From: Saccharopolyspora erythraea
GTDB lineage: Bacteria > Actinomycetota > Actinomycetes > Mycobacteriales > Pseudonocardiaceae
Reading direction: 5' to 3'
DNA: 64,000 nt
NCBI RefSeq assembly: GCF_018141105.1
Contig: NZ_CP054839.1
Location: 1,302,001 to 1,366,000 of the forward strand
The translations under genes and the position numbers were made by a program. The notes under the pieces were generated by a model that saw only the letters and a program-made list of their open reading frames with translations, had not been told where the DNA came from and ran no database searches. This document shows positions 48,664 through 57,298 of this stretch, piece after piece (the stretch's first letter is position 1; the number at the start of each line of letters is the position of its first letter).

Positions 48664-50193
48664 GTGCTGTTGCGTGATCTGCTGGCCGACCCCGAGCTGG
48701 GACTGGTGCTGCTCGCGGGCGAGGAGTACGTGGACCGCCCCGTCCGCGGCGTCTACATCACCGACCTGCTCGACCCCCGCCGCTACCTCGAGGGCGGCGA
48801 GCTCGTGCTGAGCGGGCTGGTGTGGCACACCGGCCCGCAGACCTCCGAGCAGTTCGTCGCGGCGCTGGCCGACGCCGGTGTCGCCGGGCTCGCCAGCGGC
48901 ACCGCCCGCCTCGGCCACGCGCCGCCCGACCTGGTCGACGCCTGCAAGCGCCACGGCGTGCCGGTGCTCGAGGTACCGCTGGCACTCAGCTTCAACGTGC
49001 TCGCCGAGCGGGTGCAGCGCCGCGGAGCCGCGCCGCGGCGCGAGCTGGTCTCGGCCGCGGCTTCCGGCGCGGGGCTGGAGCGGGTGCTGTCGATGGCCGC
49101 GGGCGAGTTCGGCGCCGACTGCTGGGTGCTCTCCTGCGCCGGATGGGTCGTCGGCGGCACGGCGGAGCTGACCGGGGAGCTGCGGCACGCGCTGGTCCAG
49201 GACGTGCTCAGGTCCGGTCGGCTGCCCAGGACGGCCCGCGCCGGCGACGACGGCTTCGCCGTGTGGCCGGTCGAGTCCGACACCGAGCCCCCCGCCGCCC
49301 GCTGGTTCGTGGCCGTGCGCGGCGACCGCGAGATGTGGGGTGACGAGGAAGAGGCCATCGCCGCGGACCTCGGCACCGTCGTCGCACTGCTGCGCGCGCG
49401 GGTGGACGAGGCCCGCCAGATCGCAGGCCGCTCGGTCGAGGCGGCGCTGGGCAGGCTGCTCGACGGCGCGATGACCCCGGCGGAGGTCGCCGTCCGCCTG
49501 GAGACCGCCGGACTGCCCGCGGGCGAGCCGCTGCGAGCGGTCGAGCTGCACGCGGGAGACCGGGCGGCCTCCACCGCCCTGCTGCGCGAGATCGCCGCCG
49601 CGACCGGCGTCGCCTCGGTCGCGGTCCCGCTGCGCGAAGGCGCCTCGGCGGTGTTCGCCGACGACGAGCAGCACCTGCTCGCGCTCGAAGGGTTGTTGCG
49701 CGGCATCATCGCCGAGGTCGAGCCGGGCCTCGGCGATCGGATGGTGACGGTGGGGCTCAGCGACGTGAGCCCGGTGACGGGCCTGCGCGGAGCGCTGGAG
49801 GAGGCGGGCTACGCCCGGCGGCTCGCGAGGCAGCGCCGTGCGCGGGCGGGCGCGGGCGGCGGGGCCGGCCTGGCGACCGGGGCGGAGCTGGCCTCGCACG
49901 AGGTGCTGCTGGCCTCGGCACCCGACGAGCTGCGCCGCTCGTACCGCGCCAGGCTGCTGTCCCGGCTCACCGAGTACGACCGCGTGCACAACTCGGACCT
50001 GGTGCACACGCTGCGCGTCTTCCTGGACACCTCGGGTTCGTGGTCGCGCAGCGCCAAGCAGCTGCACGTGCACGTGAACACGCTGCGGTACCGGATCCAG
50101 CGCATCGAGGAGATCTCCGGGCGCGACCTGGCGGACTTCCCCACGCGCGTCGACTTCTACCTGGCGCTGGTGCTGGACCACCCCGCGAGCTGA
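48664..50193 (+). CDS. pucR: PucR-family purine catabolism regulator
   Basis: About 509 residues. The N-terminal PucR domain begins VLLRDLLADPELGLVLLAGEEYVDRPVRGVYITD (short parts: RDLLADPELGLVLLAG), and a GGDEF-like middle part follows. The C-terminal helix-turn-helix (HTH_30) reads NSDLVHTLRVFLDTSGSWSRSAKQLHVHVNTLRYRI (in part SAKQLHVHVNTLRYRI). The start is uncertain: GTG 48664 places the domain at the N-terminus as in relatives, TTG 48652 is possible, and the frame is open to 48565. It is divergent from the xanthine dehydrogenase genes and is their likely activator, sensing a purine intermediate. Confidence 0.87.
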   Translation: MLLRDLLADPELGLVLLAGEEYVDRPVRGVYITDLLDPRRYLEGGELVLSGLVWHTGPQTSEQFVAALADAGVAGLASGTARLGHAPPDLVDACKRHGVPVLEVPLALSFNVLAERVQRRGAAPRRELVSAAASGAGLERVLSMAAGEFGADCWVLSCAGWVVGGTAELTGELRHALVQDVLRSGRLPRTARAGDDGFAVWPVESDTEPPAARWFVAVRGDREMWGDEEEAIAADLGTVVALLRARVDEARQIAGRSVEAALGRLLDGAMTPAEVAVRLETAGLPAGEPLRAVELHAGDRAASTALLREIAAATGVASVAVPLREGASAVFADDEQHLLALEGLLRGIIAEVEPGLGDRMVTVGLSDVSPVTGLRGALEEAGYARRLARQRRARAGAGGGAGLATGAELASHEVLLASAPDELRRSYRARLLSRLTEYDRVHNSDLVHTLRVFLDTSGSWSRSAKQLHVHVNTLRYRIQRIEEISGRDLADFPTRVDFYLALVLDHPAS

Positions 50194-50412
50194 GCGCCTG
50201 CTCCCCGGCAGCCGCGCGACCGTCGCGCATGCCGTGGTTTTCGTTGCGCCGCGTGGGAGTCATCACAATCGTTCCAGCTGTCCCTGGCCGGTGCGGCCGG
50301 CAGTTCGAAATCCGCTTCCACGCCAGGTACCGTGCTTGGTCGGCGAACGGCCAGGGGACCGTTCGGCGCAGTCATCGACGACCCACGAACCCCCGAGACG
50401 GAGGTAACGGGA

Positions 50413-51621
50413 TTGACCGATCTGTCCGCCACCACCGATGTGACGGACCGCCCGAGCGGCGCCGCCGAATCCGGTGTCCAGGACCGGATTCGCGACTACC
50501 TGGACCGCACCGCGCCGGAGACGCCCTGCCTGGTCGTGGACCTGGCCGCGGTGCGCCGCAACTACCAGGCGCTGCGCTCGGCTTTGCCCGACGCCAGGAT
50601 CTGCTACGCGGTCAAGGCCAATCCCGCCCCCGAGGTGGTCGCCACCCTCACCGCCCTCGGGTCCTCGTTCGACGTCGCCAGCCCCGGTGAGATCGACCTC
50701 TGCCTCGCCCAGGGCGCGAGCCCGGAGTCGATCTCCTACGGCAACACGATCAAGAAGCCCCGCGACATCGCCCGCGCCCACCGGCTCGGCGTGCGCCTGT
50801 TCGTCACCGACAGCGAGGCCGACCTGCTCAACATCGCCGAGTCGGCTCCCGGCTCGCAGGTGTTCTGCCGCGTCCTGGTCGACAACAAGGGCTCGCGCAC
50901 CCCGTTCGGCCGCAAGTTCGGGTGCACGCCGCAGACCGCCGTCCGGTTGCTGCGCCGCGCCGCCGAGCTCGGCCTCGACCCCTACGGCGTGTCGTTCCAC
51001 ATCGGATCGCAGCAGCTCGACCCGTCGGCCTGGGAGCACGGAATCCGGGCCGCCCGCGAGGTTTTCGAGGGCCTGGCCGAGCACGGCGTCACGCCGCGGA
51101 TGGTGAACCTCGGGGGCGGACTGCCCGCCTCCTACACCGAGTCCGCGCCGCCGCTGGGCGAATACGCCGAGCACATCGAGCGGTCGCTGGACCGGCATTT
51201 CGGCGCGCGGCGCCCGGAACTGCTCATCGAGCCGGGCAGGCAGGTCGTCGGCGACGCCGGGGTGCTGCGCAGCGAGGTCGTGCTCGTCACCGCGTCGGCG
51301 GGCGACGACCGCCGCTGGGTCTACCTGGACGTGGGCCGCTACAACGGGCTCGCCGAGACCGAGGGCGAAGCCATCACCTACCGGCTGCGGACCTCCCGCG
51401 ACGGCGACGAGTGCGGCCCGGTCGTGCTGGCCGGCCCCACCTGCGACGGCGACGACGTGCTGTACCAGCACACGCGCTACGACCTGCCGCTGACGCTGCG
51501 CGGCGGCGACCGGGTCGACCTGCTCAGCGCGGGCGCCTACACCGCGAGCTATTCGTCGGTGTGCTTCAACGGCATCGCCCCGCTGCCCACGCACTGCATC
51601 GACGCCGACGAACTCGCCTGA
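50413..51621 (+). CDS. PLP-dependent (fold III) ornithine/lysine decarboxylase
   Basis: A 402-residue alanine-racemase-fold decarboxylase. The PLP lysine is Lys68 (ICYAVKANP). The His that stacks on PLP is in YGVSFHIGSQ, the glycine loop is NLGGGLP, the phosphate-binding segment is IEPGRQVV, and the catalytic cysteine at the dimer interface is Cys344 (GPTCDGDDVL). CDGDD matches ornithine/lysine rather than diaminopimelate enzymes. TTG 50413 is chosen because GGAGG sits 8 nt ahead; the frame is open upstream. It is followed by AdoMet decarboxylase and a spermidine-synthase homologue, so it should make putrescine or cadaverine. Confidence 0.9.
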   Translation: MTDLSATTDVTDRPSGAAESGVQDRIRDYLDRTAPETPCLVVDLAAVRRNYQALRSALPDARICYAVKANPAPEVVATLTALGSSFDVASPGEIDLCLAQGASPESISYGNTIKKPRDIARAHRLGVRLFVTDSEADLLNIAESAPGSQVFCRVLVDNKGSRTPFGRKFGCTPQTAVRLLRRAAELGLDPYGVSFHIGSQQLDPSAWEHGIRAAREVFEGLAEHGVTPRMVNLGGGLPASYTESAPPLGEYAEHIERSLDRHFGARRPELLIEPGRQVVGDAGVLRSEVVLVTASAGDDRRWVYLDVGRYNGLAETEGEAITYRLRTSRDGDECGPVVLAGPTCDGDDVLYQHTRYDLPLTLRGGDRVDLLSAGAYTASYSSVCFNGIAPLPTHCIDADELA

Positions 51622-51681
51622 TCAGGGCATTGCCGAGTTTTCCCCACAAGCGGAATCTGCGAAACGATGGGAGGTCGATAG

Positions 51682-52074
51682 ATGTCGATTGACACCGGGA
51701 CCCTGCAGCCGGTCGGTCTGTTCACCGGCCAGCACGTCCTCGCTGAACTTGAGGGCGTCGATCCGGATCTGCTCGACGACGAGCAGTTCCTGAGGGACGC
51801 GCTGCGAAGCGCGTTGGACCGGTCGCACGCCACGGTGTGCGAGATGATCGCCAAGCGGTTCGAGCCGCAGGGCGTCACCGTGCTGGCACTGCTGTCGGAG
51901 TCCCACGCTTCGATGCACACCTACCCGGAGAACGGCTCGATCTTCATCGACGTCTTCACCTGCGGGCACACCGCGCAGCCGGAGCAGGCGGTGGCACTGC
52001 TCGCCGAGGCGCTCAGTCCCACGGCGGTGAATACTCAGACCATTCACCGCGGCCACGACTACCCGGCGTCGTGA
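51682..52074 (+). CDS. speD: S-adenosylmethionine decarboxylase proenzyme (prokaryotic class 1B)
   Basis: A 130-residue pyruvoyl enzyme. The self-cleavage site is in LLSESHASMHTYPE. Ser74 would become the pyruvoyl group after cleavage between Glu73 and Ser74. His79 and Cys94 lie exactly 5 and 20 residues further, the spacing of the processing and catalytic residues in the Thermotoga enzyme. ATG 51682 has GGGAGG upstream. It supplies decarboxylated AdoMet, the aminopropyl donor, to the spermidine-synthase-like enzyme encoded 34 nt downstream. Confidence 0.95.
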   Translation: MSIDTGTLQPVGLFTGQHVLAELEGVDPDLLDDEQFLRDALRSALDRSHATVCEMIAKRFEPQGVTVLALLSESHASMHTYPENGSIFIDVFTCGHTAQPEQAVALLAEALSPTAVNTQTIHRGHDYPAS

Positions 52075-52108
52075 TCGCCGCCCGGACTCCAAGAAGGAGG
52101 AGCACACC

Positions 52109-52981
52109 TTGATCGAACTCGATGGGCACCGGTGGATCCAGGAGCCGATGGGCGATGGAATGCGGCGCCTGTGGCGGATCGACGAGGTGCTGTGGGAGGG
52201 CGACACCGCGTTCCAGCACGTGGTGATCGGCCGCACCGACCAGGGGATCTCGCTGTTCTGCGACGACGACCGGCAGAGCACCGAGTTCTCCCAGCTCGTC
52301 TACCACGAGGCCATGATGGTCCCCGCGTTCCTGCTCGCCGAGAAGGTGCAGCGGGTGCTGATCATCGGCTCCAGCGAGGGCGTGGCGAGCAAGATGTCGG
52401 TGCAGGCGGGCGCGACCCGCGTCGACCACGTCGACATCGACAGCGAGTGCGTGAAGGTCTGCGCCGAGCACCTGCCCTACGGCTACACCGCCGAGGAGCT
52501 GCCCGGGGTGGAGAACGGTGACGGTCCGATCGCGCTGCACTACGCCGACGGCTGGGGGTTCCTCGACCAGGCGCCGCCGGAGGGCTACGACATCGTCGTG
52601 GTCGACCTGCCCGACGAGCGCGAGGACGACACCGACGGCCAGCACAACCGGCTCTACGGCCTGGAGTTCATCCAGCGGTGCCAGACCGTGCTGTCGCCGG
52701 GCGGTGTCGTCGCGGTCCAGGCCGGCTGCCCGACGGTGTGGCGGAACAAGACGCTGATCCGCGCCTACAACCGGTTCCGCTCGATCTTCGACACCGTGTC
52801 GTACTTCGGTGCCGACGAGCACGAGTGGGCGTTCCTGTTCGGCCGCGTCGAGCCGATCGACGACCCGACCAACGTCATGCTGGAGTCGTTCCCGAACAGC
52901 TCCTACCGGCCGGAGACGATCGACGACGCGAGCCTCATCGGCTGCACCGTGCCGCCGTACTCGCTGCGCAACCAGGACTGA
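52109..52981 (+). CDS. Spermidine synthase-like aminopropyltransferase
   Basis: A 290-residue protein with the spermidine synthase fold. The N-terminal beta sheet is visible (LWEGDTAFQHVVIGRTDQGISLFCDDDRQST), as are the YHEAMMVPAFL helix and the Rossmann core. Key loops deviate: the nucleotide-binding loop is LIIGSSEGVAS instead of IGGGDGG, and the proton-abstracting region reads VVVDLPDERED instead of DSSDP. The TTG start (52109) follows AAGGAGG. The gene order decarboxylase, AdoMet decarboxylase, aminopropyltransferase supports polyamine synthesis. The altered motifs suggest an unusual acceptor or product. Confidence 0.85.
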   Translation: MIELDGHRWIQEPMGDGMRRLWRIDEVLWEGDTAFQHVVIGRTDQGISLFCDDDRQSTEFSQLVYHEAMMVPAFLLAEKVQRVLIIGSSEGVASKMSVQAGATRVDHVDIDSECVKVCAEHLPYGYTAEELPGVENGDGPIALHYADGWGFLDQAPPEGYDIVVVDLPDEREDDTDGQHNRLYGLEFIQRCQTVLSPGGVVAVQAGCPTVWRNKTLIRAYNRFRSIFDTVSYFGADEHEWAFLFGRVEPIDDPTNVMLESFPNSSYRPETIDDASLIGCTVPPYSLRNQD

Positions 52982-52991
52982 GCGCACCTGC

Positions 52992-53027
52992 AGGCGCCTC
53001 CGCCCGCCGAAGCGGGAGGAGGCGCCT
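52992..53027 (+). terminator. Terminator of the polyamine operon
   Basis: AGGCGCCTCC (52992-53001) is perfectly inverted at 53018-53027, with more pairing inside the loop, 11 nt past the stop. It also faces the convergent DUF397 gene (53045). Confidence 0.7.
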
Positions 53028-53044
53028 TCGTGCGTCGGGGGTCG

Positions 53045-53245
53045 TCAGTGGTCGTAGCGGCCGGTCTTGATGGCGGCGAGAAACGATTGCCACTGGTCGT
53101 TGGTAGCGGTCAAGTGCCCGGCGGCGCGGTTCTTGGTGTCGCGCACCGCCGCACCACCACCAACCCGCCCGACCTCGACGCAAGCATTGCCCGTCGCGCT
53201 ACGGCTGGACTTTCGCCAGTTCACCGGATGATCGTGTGCGGTCAT
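53045..53245 (-). CDS. DUF397 protein
   Basis: A 66-residue protein with the complete DUF397 pattern: NWRKSSRSATGNACVEV near the N-terminus, VRDTKNR in the middle and DQWQSFLAAIKTGRYD at the end. These tiny proteins are encoded next to XRE/DUF5753 regulators in actinomycetes and often work with them, as in Streptomyces whiJ-type loci. Here the frame overlaps the end of a headless DUF5753 gene (53199). Confidence 0.9.
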   Translation of the reverse strand: MTAHDHPVNWRKSSRSATGNACVEVGRVGGGAAVRDTKNRAAGHLTATNDQWQSFLAAIKTGRYDH

Positions 53246-53705
53246 CGGAACGCTCTCCTTCTGCTGCCTCTACCAGCCCCGCCACGAGCTTCACGGAGTC
53301 GGCGGGGCTCATCGCCACATCCCGAAGCGTAGCGATCGCGTTCTGAAACGCTCTCACTTCTTTGGGTGTGTGCAGCAGTGTCAGGGAGCTGAAGTGCTCG
53401 ATGTACACGATCGGCGCGCCCTTGGCGAACTGGAAGTGGATGAAGCTACCGGCGTGGCTCGGATTCCACTCCGTGGTTCTGCTCGGCACTACCAGGATCT
53501 CGATGTTGGGAAGCTCCGCCATCGCGACGAGGTGCCGCAGTTGCTCCGCATGGACCGTGGCGCCGCCGATCGGCTCGCGGAGGACGTTCTCGGTAAGGAT
53601 CGCGGTGAAGGTCGGCGCGTCCCGCTTCGTCAGCACGTCCCGCCTGCCCACCCGGATCACGGTTCGGACATCCGCCGTTCCACTGGGTTCCCGCCGCTGG
53701 AGCAC
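53199..53705 (-). pseudogene. DUF5753 regulator fragment lacking its helix-turn-helix
   Basis: The frame encodes the effector half of an XRE/DUF5753 regulator: RDVLTKRDAPTFTAILTENV, LREPIGGATVHAEQLRHLVA, LPNIEILVVPSRTTEWNPSH and GSFIHFQF. It ends in the usual LRDVAMSPADSVKLVAGL. The N-terminal helix-turn-helix (about 100 residues) is missing. Upstream of about 53705 the frame is non-homologous sequence that is antisense to a small plus-strand gene. Such a fragment cannot bind DNA by itself. The DUF397 partner gene next to it is intact. Confidence 0.75.
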
Positions 53706-53768
53706 GGCACGCGAGTCTGGACAAGCGGCCGGGCGGTGGCTGGCCGAACTCGCCCGTTCGGAAGCGCG

Positions 53769-53978
53769 ATGAGCGTCGAAACCCGAACGCCGGCGACGCT
53801 GCTCCGCAGAGCGCAGTTGCTCCTCGGCGATCTCGCCTTCCACATCGGCGCGGGGCAACTCGAGTTCGCGGACCTCGACGCCGGTGTCTCAGCCCTGGAG
53901 GACCTTTTCGCCCTCCTTCACTACATGCGGTTGCGCAACGACATGACGCCGATCGTCCGCATAGCGGAGACCGAGTGA
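53769..53978 (+). CDS. Small hypothetical protein (69 aa)
   Basis: It begins SVETRTPATLLRRAQLLLGD and continues LAFHIGAGQLEFADLDAGVS, ending in ALEDLFALLHYMRLRNDMTP. It is a compact, helical, mildly acidic protein with natural amino-acid composition. Its stop overlaps the ATG of the next small gene (53975), so the two are coupled. I recognise no family. Such small genes are often seen beside XRE/DUF397 modules. Confidence 0.6.
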   Translation: MSVETRTPATLLRRAQLLLGDLAFHIGAGQLEFADLDAGVSALEDLFALLHYMRLRNDMTPIVRIAETE

Positions 53979-54202
53979 TGCTGCCCGTCTGGACCGCTCT
54001 GGTCTGCCTCGCCGTGCTCCACGTCTGGATCTGGAGCCAGTTCCTCCGTCGAAGCCACCGTCCCCGGCATGCTCGCGGCAGCACGACCGTCTGGCAGCTC
54101 CTGGAAGCGCAAGCACGAGCGTCCACACCAGACCGGAATGCACTCACCGCTCCGCCGTTGGATGTCCAGCGCCGCGTCCTCGAAGGACTTCGCAGGCTCT
54201 AG
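53975..54202 (+). CDS. Small membrane-anchored hypothetical protein (75 aa)
   Basis: It starts LPVWTALVCLAVLHVWIWSQF, one N-terminal membrane helix, followed by a basic stretch (LRRSHRPRHARG) and a soluble tail WQLLEAQARASTPDR...VQRRVLEGLRRL. The first residues overlap the stop of the 69-aa gene in ATGA. Its stop (54200-54202) lies directly before the headless aldo/keto reductase fragment and in the same frame as it. Function unknown. Confidence 0.55.
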   Translation: MMLPVWTALVCLAVLHVWIWSQFLRRSHRPRHARGSTTVWQLLEAQARASTPDRNALTAPPLDVQRRVLEGLRRL

Positions 54203-54943
54203 ACCCGGCTCGATACCGGTGCCCCGACCCGCGGTAGCACCGACCGCATCGACCTCTACCAGATCCACCGCCCCGACCCGGCCACCGACATCGACGAGAC
54301 CCTGTCGGCGCTGTCCGACCTGGTGCGCGCGGGCAAGATCATGGCCATCGGCTCGTCGGACTTCCCCGCCGAGCAGATCGTGGAGGCGCAGTGGGTCGCG
54401 CAGCGGCGCAACCACATCGCCTTGCACACCGAGCAGCCGCCGTACTCGGTGTTCGTGCGGGGCATCGAGCGGTCGGTGCTGCCGACCGCGCGGAAGTACG
54501 GCATGGGCGTGCTCACCTGGAGCCCGCTCAACAGCGGCTGGCTGACCGGGCGCTACCGGCGCGGCACCGAGATCGAGCTCAACGAGTTCCGGCGGCTCAT
54601 CGCGCACAAGTTCGACCTCGGCCTGCCGGGCAACCAGCGCAAGCTCGACGCCGTCGAGGAGCTGCTGGCCCTGGCAGGTGCCGTCGGCGTCTCGTTGACG
54701 CACATGGCGCTGGCCTTCGCCGCCTCGCACGCCGCCGTCACGTCGGTGATCCTCGGCCCGCGCACCGCCGAGCAGCTCCGGGACGTGCTCGGGGCGGCCG
54801 AGGTGGCCCTCGACGACGAGGTGCTCGACCGGATCGACGAGACCGTCGCGCCCGGCACGGACCTCAACCCCGCCGACATCGACTACGCCCCGCCGCACGT
54901 GACCTCCGCGGACCTGCGCCGCCGTCCGCTCGCCGAGCGGTAG
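54203..54943 (+). pseudogene. Aldo/keto reductase fragment lacking its N-terminus
   Basis: Homology begins abruptly at GSTDRIDLYQIHRPDPATDI and continues through SDLVRAGKIMAIGSSDFPAE, GMGVLTWSPLNSGWLTGRYR and the C-terminal LGPRTAEQLRDVLGAAEVAL. The first 100 or so residues, with the catalytic Asp, Tyr and Lys, are missing. The sequence just upstream belongs to an unrelated small gene. An internal ATG at 54323 would give a still shorter, inactive piece. This marks a deletion or replacement junction at about 54203. Confidence 0.85.
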
Positions 54944-55050
54944 CGCCGGCTACCCGCCGTGCGGCGTCGACCAGAACGACCGAACCGGTGTGCGATACCC
55001 CCCGTTGGTGTCGTGGCCCCGCTGCACACGCCTACGGCCGCCCGGAGGCG

Positions 55051-56154
55051 TCAGAGGTCGGTCGAGTCGTCGAACGTGCGGTGCAGGTACGGGTGCATGC
55101 CGGTGCCGGTGTCCCGGGGTTCGAACCACTGGTCGAAGGTCAGCCCCCGCTCGCGGAACTGCTCCTCCAACCGCGCGCTCATCGCGTCGGGCGAGTCCCC
55201 GAGCGCCATGAGGTCGACCAGGTACAGGTCCTCGTGGTCGGTGCCCGCGAACGCCTTGCCCGCGAAGGAGGCGAACACCGGTTCGCCGTCTTCCCAGCTC
55301 ATCAGCTCGGCGGCCTCCAGCAGCACCTGCGCCTCGTTGATGAACAGCCGCAGCGCCAGCGCTTCGGCGACGGTGCGCGGCGGCGTCCACGACGGCTCGG
55401 TGAGCCGGGCCGCCACCGCCGCCGAGGACAGCAGGAACGCCCGTGCGAACCACGCGTCGTAGCGGTGCTCGTAGCAGGGCGGCAGCTCCTCCAGCACCAG
55501 CAGCCCGACCGCGTCGTCGGCGGAGGCGTTGTTGACCGCCAGCGCCAGCTCGTCGTAGAAGATCTCGTCGGTGACCACCCGCACGGCGTGGATCAGCGCC
55601 CCCGCCGCCAGCCGCGCGGTCTGCGGCGAGTTGGTGCCGAACACGTCGAGGTCGAAGGCCCGCAGCCCGCCGGCCAGCTCGTCGAGCTTGAGCCGCCAGT
55701 GCTCGGTGTCGAGCGAGGCCTCCTCCTCGCCCGCGCTCTCCAGCGCCTCCTCGACGGCGGCCTCCAGCCCGGTGTCACCCGCGTCCTGGCCGACCCGCTC
55801 GGCTGCGGCCAGGCTCTGGTTGAACTCGTCCTCGGTGATGCGGACCTCGGAGTGCGCCACGCTCCAGCCGACCAGCAGCTCGCTCTCCCCGATGAGCTCG
55901 TTGAGCACCATCGCGGCGGCCTCCTCGGCGGGCAGCAGCCCGGGGGCGTCCAGCGCCAGCACGACGCTCGCTCCGTTCGGGTGCACGGTGATGCGGTAGT
56001 CCAGGACGTCGATGTCGGCCTCCGCGGGCCCGGAGACGCCCTCGACCAGCGCCAGCTGGCGGTCCAGGAGCGCGGCCACCCCCTCCCGCTGCAACGGGTC
56101 CAGGTCGCTGGCATCGACCGGCGGTTCGAGCTCCGCCGTCACCACGTAGTCCAC
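55051..56154 (-). CDS. Conserved protein of unknown function (367 aa)
   Basis: A soluble, very acidic protein from GTG 56154 (GAGAGAG upstream). The N-terminal part alternates strands and acidic loops (DYVVTAELEPPVDASDLDPL...LDYRITVHPNGASVVLALDA). The middle is strongly acidic (EAAVEEALESAGEEEASLDT), and the C-terminal half is helical with many conserved-looking aromatic residues (LPPCYEHRYDAWFARAFLLS, LRLFINEAQVLLEAAELMSW). It contains no transmembrane segment or known motif. It is divergent from the ribokinase gene. I cannot assign it to a family. Confidence 0.7.
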   Translation of the reverse strand: MDYVVTAELEPPVDASDLDPLQREGVAALLDRQLALVEGVSGPAEADIDVLDYRITVHPNGASVVLALDAPGLLPAEEAAAMVLNELIGESELLVGWSVAHSEVRITEDEFNQSLAAAERVGQDAGDTGLEAAVEEALESAGEEEASLDTEHWRLKLDELAGGLRAFDLDVFGTNSPQTARLAAGALIHAVRVVTDEIFYDELALAVNNASADDAVGLLVLEELPPCYEHRYDAWFARAFLLSSAAVAARLTEPSWTPPRTVAEALALRLFINEAQVLLEAAELMSWEDGEPVFASFAGKAFAGTDHEDLYLVDLMALGDSPDAMSARLEEQFRERGLTFDQWFEPRDTGTGMHPYLHRTFDDSTDL

Positions 56155-56300
56155 CGCTTCTCGCTCTCTTCCTCGGGCGGTTGGGGCGATCGTACGTCCG
56201 GTGTCCGGCACGGACCCACTGATCGGCCGCGGCGACGGGAATTGATCAGCCAGCCCCGCGGCCACGCCCCGGGGGCACCGGGCGAGCGCCCTCATCAGCG

Positions 56301-57212
56301 ATGATGTGCGGCGTGACGACGACTGTGACCGTATTCGGCAGCTGCAACATGGACCTCGTGGCCTACGTGGGCACAGCACCCGGACGGGGGGAGACCGTGC
56401 TCGGCCGCGAGTTCACCACCGTCCCCGGCGGCAAGGGCGCCAACCAGGCGCTGGCCGCGGCCAAGGCAGGAGCGGCCGTGAACATGATCGGCGCGGTGGG
56501 CCGCGACGAGTTCGGCGAGCAGATCCGCGCGAACCTGGCCGGGTCCGGGGTGGACACCAGTGCGCTGCGCACCGTCGACGGCCGCAGCGGCACCGCGCAC
56601 ATCACCGTCGACGACGACGGCGGCAACTCCATCATCGTGGTCCCGTCGGCCAACGCCACTGTGGATGGTCTGGCGTCCGGCGACGAGGAGCTGATCGCGG
56701 CGTCGGGAAGTCTGCTGCTGCAGCTGGAGATCCCGTTCGAGGGGGTGGCCGCGGCCGCCGCCGCGGGGCGCCGCAACGGCGTCCGCGTGGTGCTGACCCC
56801 GGCACCGGCCGCCGAGCTCCCCGACGGCGTCCTGTCCAACGTGGACCTGCTGGTGCCCAACGAGCACGAGGCCGAGGCGCTGGTGGGCGAGCAGGACCCG
56901 AAGCGGGCGCTGGCGGCGCTGCTGGAGCTGGTGCCGGAGGTCGTGATCACGCTCGGTGGCCGCGGCTCGGTCTACGGCAGCCGCGGCGGCGAGGTCGTGG
57001 AGATGCCGAGCTTCCCTGTCCGGGCGGTGGACACCACCGCCGCGGGTGACACGTTCGCGGGCGTGCTCAGCGTGGCCCTCGGCGAGGGCGCGGGTATCCG
57101 CGAAGCACTCCGCCGGGCCTCGGCCGCGGCGGCGCTGTCGGTGCAGCGGAACGGGGCCAGCAGTTCGATGCCGACCAGGCGGGAGATTGCGGACTTTCTG
57201 GCCTCTGTTTGA
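56301..57212 (+). CDS. rbsK: Ribokinase (PfkB family)
   Basis: A 303-residue sugar kinase. It opens VTVFGSCNMDLVAYVGTAPG with the N-terminal signature PGGKGANQALAAAKAGA. The C-terminal signature is DTTAAGDTFAGVLSVAL, where the Asp of AAGD is the catalytic base. Ribokinase-specific features such as the MIGAVGRDEFG and NEHEAEAL segments are present. ATG 56301 or GTG 56313 could start it. It would phosphorylate ribose at C5. No transport genes are beside it; ribose may come from nucleoside breakdown such as the hydrolases encoded near 8.5-11 kb. Confidence 0.93.
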   Translation: MMCGVTTTVTVFGSCNMDLVAYVGTAPGRGETVLGREFTTVPGGKGANQALAAAKAGAAVNMIGAVGRDEFGEQIRANLAGSGVDTSALRTVDGRSGTAHITVDDDGGNSIIVVPSANATVDGLASGDEELIAASGSLLLQLEIPFEGVAAAAAAGRRNGVRVVLTPAPAAELPDGVLSNVDLLVPNEHEAEALVGEQDPKRALAALLELVPEVVITLGGRGSVYGSRGGEVVEMPSFPVRAVDTTAAGDTFAGVLSVALGEGAGIREALRRASAAAALSVQRNGASSSMPTRREIADFLASV

Positions 57213-57298
57213 TGCGCCGCGCCCGCCCCGGGCGTGCGCCGCGGCAATTACCGACGGCTTCTCGAGCCATCACGAACAGTAAGTCCGGTGAAGGCTGC

